Shown one piece after another: positions 25,882-33,281 of a stretch of DNA of 64,000 bases (position 1 is the stretch's first letter; each line of letters starts with the position of its first letter). The translations under genes and the position numbers were made by a program. Location: positions 1 through 64,000 of the forward strand of contig JANOCT010000001.1 in assembly GCA_031412335.1 (NCBI GenBank), in the 5' to 3' direction. The notes under the pieces were generated by a model. That model made no database searches and was not told where the DNA came from. It saw only the letters and a program-made list of their open reading frames with translations. The DNA is from JBBQYA01 sp031412335 (GTDB lineage Bacteria > Bacteroidota > Bacteroidia > Sphingobacteriales > Sphingobacteriaceae).

Positions 25882-26589
25882 CTAAACCAATACTACATTT
25901 TCGTCCTTTACCGTTTCTTGATTTTTAAAACATTGAAATAATCTGGCGAGTGTAACAACATCTTTTCGGCAATAGCTCACAATTCTTTCCAGGTCATTTT
26001 CTTGCCAAAAAACCCTATGCACATCACTCCCATCAATATCATCTTTGGGCGTTGGAATATCAAAAACAGCGGCTAATAGATTGATAGAAGTATAACTTTT
26101 ATAATCACCAAATTTCCAAAGATCCATGGTATCCAAGTGATTAACTTCCCAAGGTTTGCGTCCAGCTGTATCCAATATTTTGGGTAATGGAATTCTATTA
26201 ATTAGCATTCTTCGGGCTAAAAATGGAAAGTCGAATTCTTTTCCATTATGTGCACATAAAAGTTTGTCAGCTTTAAGCGCATTTAGCATTTGAGCAAAAT
26301 CATTTAAAAACTCCTTTTCATTCAATCCATAAAAAGATTTTAAATGCAACTCTTTTCCATCCTGGTGTAAAACTCCAGCTATAATACAGGCTATTTTTCC
26401 AAATTCTGCATAAATTCCTGCTCGGTTATAATTACGATCTTCAGGTATTTCTTCTTCCTTAAACGTATTTGAAATTTTCTTTTCCCAAAGGATTTTAAAA
26501 TTTTCGGGCACTGATTTAAAATCAGGAAATGCAGGTACAGTTTCTATATCAATAAAAATTATCTGATCGGGTTTTATTTGATTAAGCAT
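25882..26589 (-). CDS. DEDD-type 3'-5' exonuclease (PolB-exonuclease-like)
   Basis: A 235-residue RNase H-fold exonuclease. The first acidic motif is IFIDIETVPAFPDF (near residues 11-24, D14 and E16). The second is CAHNGKEFDFPFLARRML (about 113-130). The third is YCRKDVVTLARLF near 206-218, giving a YxxxD-type (DEDDy) arrangement. It resembles the predicted PolB-like 3'-5' exonucleases rather than the epsilon type. A repair or RNA-turnover role is possible. Together with the small protein and topA it is read on minus in a line. Confidence 0.85.
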   Translation of the reverse strand: MLNQIKPDQIIFIDIETVPAFPDFKSVPENFKILWEKKISNTFKEEEIPEDRNYNRAGIYAEFGKIACIIAGVLHQDGKELHLKSFYGLNEKEFLNDFAQMLNALKADKLLCAHNGKEFDFPFLARRMLINRIPLPKILDTAGRKPWEVNHLDTMDLWKFGDYKSYTSINLLAAVFDIPTPKDDIDGSDVHRVFWQENDLERIVSYCRKDVVTLARLFQCFKNQETVKDENVVLV

Positions 26590-26639
26590 AGGAATGATTG
26601 TATGCTTAAATTTAGTAATTATCAGATCAAAAAAGAATT

Positions 26640-27044
26640 TTAGGCAATCAAAACTCCTGGCTTATTGATTATTGGAATTCGAATAAAATTAAATTCGGTA
26701 ATACTCTCTGTTAAAAAAATAAATTTTTTGTCGTAGATGACGCCATTAATATAATAGCTAACCAAAAATTCATTGTTTAATGCAAAAAGTTTTTCATCAA
26801 TTGGTTCTACTAATGCAAAATTTACAGCAGGTATATCACCAATTGAATGTCGCAAAACCGAAGTTTTAACTTCTTCTCCTTTATAAGTTCCGTATCCTTT
26901 TGAACTAACTAAAACAGTACTAATGGCTTGTTTTTTAAAATTTAGAATATATACATTCCAGATTTTCGATTCGCTTGATTCTGAATCAAGTACTACAGCA
27001 ATACCGATATTTTCAACCTTGTTTTCCGGTAAATCCTTCTTCAT
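26640..27044 (-). CDS. Conserved-looking hypothetical protein downstream of topA
   Basis: A 134-residue soluble protein without signal peptide or membrane helix. It has a beta-rich pattern: IGIAVVLDSE, WNVYILNFKKQAISTVLVSSKG, SIGDIPAVNFALVEPIDEKLF, YDKKFIFL and FIRIPIINKPG. I do not recognise the family. It begins nine bases after topA ends on minus, so the two are likely co-transcribed, which hints at a nucleic-acid or housekeeping link but proves nothing. Confidence 0.8.
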   Translation of the reverse strand: MKKDLPENKVENIGIAVVLDSESSESKIWNVYILNFKKQAISTVLVSSKGYGTYKGEEVKTSVLRHSIGDIPAVNFALVEPIDEKLFALNNEFLVSYYINGVIYDKKFIFLTESITEFNFIRIPIINKPGVLIA

Positions 27045-27052
27045 AAATATTC

Positions 27053-29407
27053 CTATTTTTTTGCTTTTGCAAATCGTTTGTTAGGCGCTTTCTTAGCCGG
27101 TGGTGCATCTTTGGCTAATTCTAAACATTGTTCTAAAGTCAAACTTGTTGGCTCTACCCCTTTTGGTATTTTTACATTTTGTTTGCCAACTGCTATGAAT
27201 GGTCCCCATCTACCATTCAATACTTTCACTTCTGGATTTTCAGGAAACGTTAGAATCAGCTTATCAATATCCTTTTGTCTTTTATCTTGAATAATCTGTA
27301 TGGCAGTTGGCTCATCTAAGGTATGTGGATCCTGCTCTTTTGGTAAGGAATAAAATGCAGAACTATGAGAAATATAAGGTCCAAATCTTCCAATTGCTAC
27401 TTTCATATCCTTCTCCTCAAATTGGCCAACTAATTTTGGTAGTTTGAAAAGCTCCAAAGCATCTTCTAATGTTATGGATTCAATCATTTGACCTGCTTTT
27501 AAACTGGCATATCTTGGCTTTTCTTCACTTCCTTCTACTGTTTCGCCAATTTGAACAAATGGTCCATATCGACCTATTCGTACGCTTATTTTTTTATTCG
27601 TTTCCGGATCGAAACCTAACTCACGCTGCCCATTTGCACGTTCGGCAGTTTCCATGGTGCTTTCTACTTCTTTATGAAATGGTCGGTAAAATGTTTCTAT
27701 CATTTTTGTCCATTCTTGCATTCCTTGAGCTATTTCATCAAATTCCTTTTCAACTTTAGCAGTAAAATTAAAATCGACAACTGCATTAAAATGTTGAACC
27801 AGAAAATCATTTACAACTGCGCCAATATCACTTGGGAAAAGTTTGCTCTTCTCAGTTCCGGTAGTTTCTGTTTTTACAGATTGCTTAATTACACCATTCT
27901 CCAATTCAAATACTCCAAAAGATCGTTGCTTTCCTTCTCTATCTTCTTTGATCACATAGCCACGTTTTTGAATTGTAGAAATAGTTGGCGCATAGGTACT
28001 TGGTCTTCCAATACCTAATTCTTCTAATTTTTTTACTAATGCTGCTTCGGTATATCGAACCGGTGGTCTCGAAAATCGCTCTGTTGCACTCATTTTTCTG
28101 AAGAATAATTTTTGTCCATTTGTTAATGGTGGCAAAATATTTTCAGACTTTTCATCATCTTCTGTATTTAAGTCTGATTCTTCATCATCATTTCCTTCCA
28201 GATATACTTTTAGAAATCCTTCAAATTTCATCACTTCTCCTGATGCTACCAATTCTTCGGATCGGGTTGATATTCCAATTTTAGCAATTGTTTTTTCGAA
28301 TTGAGCTTCACTCATTTGCGATGCAATGGCTCTTTTCCAAATCAATTCATACAATCGCTGTTCTGATGTATCTCCATCTGTTTTATGCTGATCAAAATAG
28401 GTAGGCCGAATAGCTTCGTGAGCTTCTTGTGCACTACTATTTTTAGTTTTATATCTTCTTAATTCATGAAAATCATTACCATAAGCACTTTTTATTTCTT
28501 TTTCGGCAGCTTCTAATGCAGTGTCAGAAAGATTAACAGAATCTGTTCGCATATAGGTAATCTTACCCGCTTCATATAATTTCTGAGCAACTGTCATGGT
28601 TCTTGACACCGAAAAACCAAGTTTTCTACTAGCCTCTTGTTGTAATGTCGAGGTTGTAAATGGAGGTGCTGGTGATTTCTTTACAGGCTTAACTTCTAAA
28701 GATTTAATATGGTAAGAAGCAGGAATACAATCTTTTAAAAACTTTTCTGCATCTCCGGGCAAAGTAAATCGTTGACTTAATTCTGCTTTTAGATTTGTTT
28801 TTTTATCATCTGTAGAAAATAAAGCAACAATTTTATATTGAGAAGTTGATTTGAAAGAATTAATTTCTCTTTCTCTTTCAACAATTATTCGAACGGAAAC
28901 GGATTGCACTCTTCCAGCTGATAAGGATGGTTTTATTTTTCTCCATAAAACTGGAGATAATTCAAAACCAACCAATCTGTCTAAAACACGTCGAGCCTGC
29001 TGTGCATTTACTAAATTATAATCTATTGTCCTTGGATTATCAATTGCTTTAAGAATAGCTGGCTTAGTGATTTCGTGAAAAACAATTCGTTTTGTATTGC
29101 TTTCTTTCAAACCAAGTGTTTCGTACAAATGCCAGCTGATTGCTTCTCCCTCACGGTCCTCATCGGATGCTAGCCATACCATTTCGGCTTGTTTAGCTAG
29201 CTTTTTAAGTTCAGATACAATTTGTTTTTTATCTTCAGGCACTTCATAAACTTGTGCAAAATTATTATTCACATCAATAGCGTCATTCCCTTTCGCCAAA
29301 TCACGAATATGACCATAGCTTGATTTCACCAAAAAATCTTTTCCCAGATATCCTTCAATCGTTTTTGCTTTCGCCGGTGATTCGACAATCAATAAGTTTT
29401 TAGCCAT
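27053..29407 (-). CDS. topA: DNA topoisomerase I (type IA)
   Basis: A 784-residue type IA topoisomerase that relaxes negative supercoils. The TOPRIM domain is at about 1-120, with LLIVESPAKAKTIEGYLG and SDEDREGEAISWH (81-93). The catalytic Tyr285 is in ITYMRTDSVNLS. The C-terminal part (about 585-780) holds repeated segments such as IGRYGPFVQIGE, IGRFGPYISHSS and GRWGPFIAVGKQ, topoisomerase C-terminal repeats in place of zinc fingers. It ends in a short basic Lys/Ala tail. A one-mismatch promoter lies just upstream. Confidence 0.97.
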   Translation of the reverse strand: MAKNLLIVESPAKAKTIEGYLGKDFLVKSSYGHIRDLAKGNDAIDVNNNFAQVYEVPEDKKQIVSELKKLAKQAEMVWLASDEDREGEAISWHLYETLGLKESNTKRIVFHEITKPAILKAIDNPRTIDYNLVNAQQARRVLDRLVGFELSPVLWRKIKPSLSAGRVQSVSVRIIVEREREINSFKSTSQYKIVALFSTDDKKTNLKAELSQRFTLPGDAEKFLKDCIPASYHIKSLEVKPVKKSPAPPFTTSTLQQEASRKLGFSVSRTMTVAQKLYEAGKITYMRTDSVNLSDTALEAAEKEIKSAYGNDFHELRRYKTKNSSAQEAHEAIRPTYFDQHKTDGDTSEQRLYELIWKRAIASQMSEAQFEKTIAKIGISTRSEELVASGEVMKFEGFLKVYLEGNDDEESDLNTEDDEKSENILPPLTNGQKLFFRKMSATERFSRPPVRYTEAALVKKLEELGIGRPSTYAPTISTIQKRGYVIKEDREGKQRSFGVFELENGVIKQSVKTETTGTEKSKLFPSDIGAVVNDFLVQHFNAVVDFNFTAKVEKEFDEIAQGMQEWTKMIETFYRPFHKEVESTMETAERANGQRELGFDPETNKKISVRIGRYGPFVQIGETVEGSEEKPRYASLKAGQMIESITLEDALELFKLPKLVGQFEEKDMKVAIGRFGPYISHSSAFYSLPKEQDPHTLDEPTAIQIIQDKRQKDIDKLILTFPENPEVKVLNGRWGPFIAVGKQNVKIPKGVEPTSLTLEQCLELAKDAPPAKKAPNKRFAKAKK

Positions 29408-29427
29408 TATATGTGTATTAGAAAAAG

Positions 29428-29460
29428 CAAATAAACAGATTTATAAATCCATCTGGCAAA
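29428..29460 (-). promoter_or_regulatory. Probable topA promoter
   Basis: On minus, TTTG (29460-29457), 21 bases, then TTTATTTG (29435-29428), one base off TAnnTTTG. Predicted start near 29421, giving a leader of about 14 bases before the topA ATG at 29407. Confidence 0.4.
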
Positions 29461-29511
29461 AAAATTTGAGTTGCAATTAAAAATTAGGCTAAAACTTAAT
29501 ATTTCAGCAGA

Positions 29512-29988
29512 CTATTTTTCAATCCATAATCCTTTTTTATTTGCTCTTGCCTTTTTCTGTAAACTTACAAAAAGAGATGCGTATTTAACGTTTGGTGGAA
29601 CTGTGAGCACTTTTGCATACCCCTGAAGAATTAATTGTGCATTTACAAAAACACCATTTGTAAGATAAACATACGCCAACGTTCTTCCATATTTATCTTT
29701 ACGACCTATATCATAAACTAACTTCACTTTTTTATTAAAAATCAGATTTGATAAGTAAATCTTAGATTCTGCTCCATAAAAACCAATTTGTTTATACTTG
29801 CTTGGATGCGATTCTGGAGCATCAATACCGATAAGTCGAACTTTAATTACGTTAGATCCATCCTTTATTACAAACGTATCTCCATCTGTTACCTTAGAAA
29901 CGGTATACAGTTTTTCCTTATTTTCTGGTTTTGGATTTAAGTTAAAACCAATTTCAAGAAATAAGGAAATGAATAATAAAAATGGCAT
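29512..29988 (-). CDS. SNase-like (thermonuclease) secreted nuclease
   Basis: A 158-residue protein with a short N-terminal hydrophobic segment (about 1-17) that may be a signal or anchor. A staphylococcal-nuclease domain follows: VTDGDTFVIKDGSNVIKVRLIGIDAPESH (given in part), with the acidic/arginine pattern kept (RLIGIDAPES), and DKYGRTLAYVYL. The catalytic pattern is intact by eye. The product should cleave DNA or RNA outside the cytoplasm. It starts just 14 bases after the CpeT-like gene on the same strand, so they are probably co-transcribed. Confidence 0.87.
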   Translation of the reverse strand: MPFLLFISLFLEIGFNLNPKPENKEKLYTVSKVTDGDTFVIKDGSNVIKVRLIGIDAPESHPSKYKQIGFYGAESKIYLSNLIFNKKVKLVYDIGRKDKYGRTLAYVYLTNGVFVNAQLILQGYAKVLTVPPNVKYASLFVSLQKKARANKKGLWIEK

Positions 29989-30002
29989 GCTGTTTTAGTT
30001 AT

Positions 30003-30614
30003 TTATTCTTTGATCCGGTCAAAAACATATCCTCCTTTTTCAGCTCCCCAAACTTGTTTATCGGCTTTATCAAATCCTTGATCCCAGCTTATTAATTTAT
30101 CGGCATAAATAGTAACTTTTGATGTGGCATAACTTGCACCGCGTAAATCACTTGGACATGTTTTATCGCCAGTTTTACCTGCAAAAGTATCATCAAATTT
30201 GGCCATAAACACTGAACAACCTTCTTTTTTAGTGATGGAATCTTTACTAAATGAATCAAAAATTGAAGGGTTCTTAAAAGCCCCAGCAAATCGTTTTGCA
30301 TCAGGCAACATATAAACTGCACTTTCTAAAGTTGAACCAACACTTGTAACTTTATAGATTCGCTGCCTGTATGGTTTTTCCATCATGGTCGACATCGCTT
30401 GCTCAACATACAACCAATAACCATCGGTGGATTTTGGCCAAATTTGTACCATGTGAAGGCGAATATCGTAATAATCAGTATCCACTTTTGCTTGTGCTTC
30501 GCTGCTAAATGAACCTTGCATTCTAGAAATTAAAAGTTTCAAATCTGAATCTTGGTTTTGTGCTTTAACTATTAATGGGATTGTTATTAAAAAAAGGAAT
30601 ACAAATTTTTTCAT
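30003..30614 (-). CDS. CpcT/CpeT-family secreted protein
   Basis: A 203-residue protein with an N-terminal signal peptide (FVFLFLITIPLIVKAQNQ). The mature part matches the CpcT/CpeT (chromophore lyase-like) fold: LMSRMQGSFS-like start, YYDIRLHMVQIWP, GYWLYVEQAM, PYRQRIYKV, and a C-terminal TSKVTIYADKLISWDQGFD. In cyanobacteria the family attaches bilins to phycobiliproteins. This organism shows no phycobilisome genes in the window and the protein is exported, so the role must be different and is unknown. The SNase-like gene follows closely. Confidence 0.85.
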   Translation of the reverse strand: MKKFVFLFLITIPLIVKAQNQDSDLKLLISRMQGSFSSEAQAKVDTDYYDIRLHMVQIWPKSTDGYWLYVEQAMSTMMEKPYRQRIYKVTSVGSTLESAVYMLPDAKRFAGAFKNPSIFDSFSKDSITKKEGCSVFMAKFDDTFAGKTGDKTCPSDLRGASYATSKVTIYADKLISWDQGFDKADKQVWGAEKGGYVFDRIKE

Positions 30615-30845
30615 AATTTCTGATTTTTTAATTAACCTGATTAGTAGTTTGAATTTTGATAAAAAATATAGGATTGAATAAGGTTAGTTATGTTTATGAT
30701 TTTCAGTAGAATGTTAAAATTATACAGAGATTTTTGTCTCTAAAGGCTAAAACACAATTTCGATAAGTTTTTTGATATGGGCAAATTTAACTTAGGAAAC
30801 AATTTGTAATCGAAATATAACTTTATTATAAAATAATTTTACCTA

Positions 30846-30859
30846 AATATCATGATATT
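30846..30859. repeat. 14-base perfect palindrome
   Basis: AATATCATGATATT reads the same on both strands. It lies 112 bases upstream of the sodium:solute symporter start and could be an operator. Confidence 0.4.
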
Positions 30860-30874
30860 GAATTAGTTAGATAA

Positions 30875-30891
30875 AATTTTACAGTAAAATT
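30875..30891. repeat. Second inverted repeat before the symporter
   Basis: AATTTTAC and GTAAAATT are perfect 8-base arms around a single A. It lies 15 bases after the first palindrome and about 80 bases before the symporter start. Confidence 0.4.
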
Positions 30892-30971
30892 AATTCTAAA
30901 CATTTCAACAGTATAGTTATAAACTGCAATTAATTTTTACTTTCGGCACATCTATATTTTTAATACTAAGC

Positions 30972-32471
30972 ATGTCGCCGAATTATATATTAATTGCCAT
31001 AACAGGTTACTTCTGTTTATTATTAGTAATAAGTTGGTACACATCACGCAAAGCTGATAATCAAAGTTATTTTATAGGTAATAAAAACTCTCCATGGTTT
31101 GTAGTGGCTTTTGGTATGATTGGAGATTCACTCTCAGGAGTAACATTTATTTCACTCCCAGGTACTGTGAAAGCCTCTCAATTTGGATATATGCAATTGG
31201 TTCTGGGCTATGTTTTGGGTTATTTTTTAATCGCAAAAGTGTTGTTGCCCATATTTTATAAAGATAATCTTACCTCCATTTACAGTTATTTGGGTTCTCG
31301 TTTTGGTCGATATTCTCAAATGACGGGATCATTTTATTTCCTTGTTTCTAGATTAATTGGTGCTGCATTAAGGCTTTTTCTAGCTGCAGCAGTGCTTCAA
31401 TTATTCCTTTTTGATTATTATCATATTCCGTTTTACATCTCAGTTTCTATTATTATTGCTTTAATGTTGGTTTATACCTATCGAGGTGGAATCAAAACAT
31501 TGGTATGGACAGATACTTTTCAATCATCACTCCTACTTTTAGGGGTTGTTTTTTCAATTGTTGCAATCGGACAACAATTAAATATTGAACCTAGCCAATT
31601 AGTTTCTAAAATAAGAGAAAGCAACATGGATCAGGTATTTTTTTGGGATTGGCGAGAACCTAATTTCTTTTTTAAGCAGTTTATAAGTGGTGCTTTTATT
31701 TGTGTGGTCATGACAGGTTTGGATCAGAATATGATGCAGAAAAATTTGAGTATTCCAAAATTAGCTGATGCTCAAAAGAATGTATATTGGTTTAGCATTA
31801 TTGTAGTTTTTGTAAACCTGCTTTTTGTAGCTTTAGGAGCACTATTATTTATCTATGCAGATTCCCAGCAAATTGCTTTACCTATAAACGCAGAAACAGG
31901 AAAAGTAATAACAGACAAAGTTTTTCCTTTTTTGGCATTAAACCATTTAGGCGCATTAGCAGCTTTGGTTTTTATAATTGGTTTAACAGCTGCAACATTC
32001 AACAGCGCAGATTCTGTATTAACAACATTAACAACATCGTTTTGCATTGATTTTTTACGAATTGACGATGCTTGTGAATATACAGAGAAGAAGAAAAAAA
32101 ATATTAGGCATTTAGTCCATTTTGGCTTCGCAATACTGTTACTTTTTACTATAATTATTAGTGGTTCTATAGCTAAAACTAATGTATTAGATACTATTTT
32201 TAAAGTAGCAGCATATACGTATGGTCCATTACTAGGTCTTTTTGTTTTTGGATTATTCACTAAAAAAAGTTTGAAAGATAAGTGGGTTCCTATCATTTGC
32301 ATCGTTCCCCCTATACTTTCGTGGTTGCTTGCAGAAAATTCTGTACAATTGCTCAACGGCTATAAATTTGGCTACGAACTTTTAATAATTAATGGTATAT
32401 TAACTTTTTTAGGATTAATGCTAATCAGCAAAAAACAAATTAATTTAATAACAAATCAGCAAACGATATGA
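30972..32471 (+). CDS. Sodium:solute symporter (SSS family)
   Basis: A 499-residue inner-membrane transporter with about 13 transmembrane helices, as expected for SSS proteins. Family blocks are visible: GNKNSPWFVVAFGMIGDSLSG in the first helices (part of the sodium site), GYVLGYFLIAKVLLP, YSYLGSRFG and a mid-protein TGLDQNMMQK. FNSADSVLTTLTTSF near residues 340-355 contributes Ser/Thr residues typical of the second sodium site. Substrate not predictable. It overlaps the LOG-family gene by four bases, so both are in one operon. Two palindromes lie upstream. Confidence 0.92.
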   Translation: MSPNYILIAITGYFCLLLVISWYTSRKADNQSYFIGNKNSPWFVVAFGMIGDSLSGVTFISLPGTVKASQFGYMQLVLGYVLGYFLIAKVLLPIFYKDNLTSIYSYLGSRFGRYSQMTGSFYFLVSRLIGAALRLFLAAAVLQLFLFDYYHIPFYISVSIIIALMLVYTYRGGIKTLVWTDTFQSSLLLLGVVFSIVAIGQQLNIEPSQLVSKIRESNMDQVFFWDWREPNFFFKQFISGAFICVVMTGLDQNMMQKNLSIPKLADAQKNVYWFSIIVVFVNLLFVALGALLFIYADSQQIALPINAETGKVITDKVFPFLALNHLGALAALVFIIGLTAATFNSADSVLTTLTTSFCIDFLRIDDACEYTEKKKKNIRHLVHFGFAILLLFTIIISGSIAKTNVLDTIFKVAAYTYGPLLGLFVFGLFTKKSLKDKWVPIICIVPPILSWLLAENSVQLLNGYKFGYELLIINGILTFLGLMLISKKQINLITNQQTI

Positions 32472-33172
32472 GCGACGAAAAAATAATGCACGCCTTTGAA
32501 AACAAAAACTGGAAAGAATTAAAGGGATCTGATTCCTGGCAAATTTTTAAAATTATGGCAGAATTTGTTGAAGGTTTTGAGAAAATGGCTAAGATCGGCC
32601 CTTGTGTTTCCATTTTTGGATCCGCTAGAACAAAGAGAGAACACCCTTATTACTTAATGGCAGAAGAAATTGCACGCCAATTAACCCAAAAAGGGTATGG
32701 CGTAATTAGTGGCGGAGGTCCAGGAATAATGGAAGCTGCTAATAAAGGGGCACATTCTACAGGAGGTAAATCGGTTGGATTAAACATCCAATTGCCATTT
32801 GAGCAATTTTACAATCCATATATTGATATGGATAAAATGATGAATTTTGATTATTTCTTTGTTCGAAAAGTAATGTTTGTAAAATATGCACAAGGTTTTG
32901 TGGTTTTGCCTGGTGGAATGGGAACCTTAGATGAACTATTCGAGGCATTAACCTTAATACAAACTGGCAAAATAGCCCGATTCCCAATCGTATTGGTAGG
33001 TTCAGATTATTGGTCGGGTTTACTTGATTGGATAAAAACTACCATGCTTGAAAAAGAAAACAATATAAGCGAAGGAGATTTAAATCTCTTTAGAGTTGTT
33101 GATACAGCAGAAGATGCAGTAGATCATATTGTGAAATTCTATGAAAAATATGTGCTAAAGCCAAATTTTTGA
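32468..33172 (+). CDS. LOG-family protein (putative nucleotide phosphoribohydrolase)
   Basis: A 234-residue Rossmann-like protein of the LOG (TIGR00730) family. The two family motifs are GGGPGIMEAANKGA (about residues 78-91) and PGGMGTLDELFE (about 148-159), which hold the catalytic Arg/Glu pair of LOG enzymes. Members cleave nucleoside 5'-monophosphates to base and ribose 5-phosphate. Whether this one acts on cytokinin-like substrates or on normal nucleotides cannot be told. The start ATG overlaps the symporter stop as ATGA, so it is co-translated. Confidence 0.9.
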   Translation: MSDEKIMHAFENKNWKELKGSDSWQIFKIMAEFVEGFEKMAKIGPCVSIFGSARTKREHPYYLMAEEIARQLTQKGYGVISGGGPGIMEAANKGAHSTGGKSVGLNIQLPFEQFYNPYIDMDKMMNFDYFFVRKVMFVKYAQGFVVLPGGMGTLDELFEALTLIQTGKIARFPIVLVGSDYWSGLLDWIKTTMLEKENNISEGDLNLFRVVDTAEDAVDHIVKFYEKYVLKPNF

Positions 33173-33198
33173 TGTGTTGAAATTTTTATAAACTTTTA

Positions 33199-33218
33199 CC
33201 CTTGGTTAAAACCAAGGG
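33199..33218. repeat. Hairpin after the LOG gene
   Basis: CCCTTGGTT and AACCAAGGG can pair as an 8-9 bp stem. No T tract follows directly, so it is a structured 3' end or a factor-dependent stop rather than a classical terminator. Confidence 0.5.
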
Positions 33219-33233
33219 CAATTGATATTTTGT

Positions 33234-33260
33234 AAAAAAAACTCCCTTTCGGGAATTTTT
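33234..33260. terminator. Bidirectional terminator between LOG gene and efflux operon
   Basis: TCCC-TTTC-GGGA (33243-33254) with A run on the left and T run on the right. It lies between the convergent LOG gene and the end of the RND pump gene and can stop either transcript. Confidence 0.7.
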
Positions 33261-33281
33261 ACATTAAAACAAAACTGATAA

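Larger units (their letters stand above)
30615..30971. other. Intergenic region with two palindromes, no gene seen
   Basis: About 357 bases between the divergent CpeT-like gene and the symporter gene. It is very AT-rich. I find no ORF or RNA gene I would call. It holds a weak hairpin (AGAGA/TCTCT, 30726-30741) and two clean palindromes (30846-30859 and 30875-30891). It presumably contains both promoters, but no exact consensus pair was seen. Confidence 0.5.

Noticed and set aside
31853..32356. 167-codon open frame on minus opposite the symporter
   Set aside because: Antisense shadow of a membrane protein gene.
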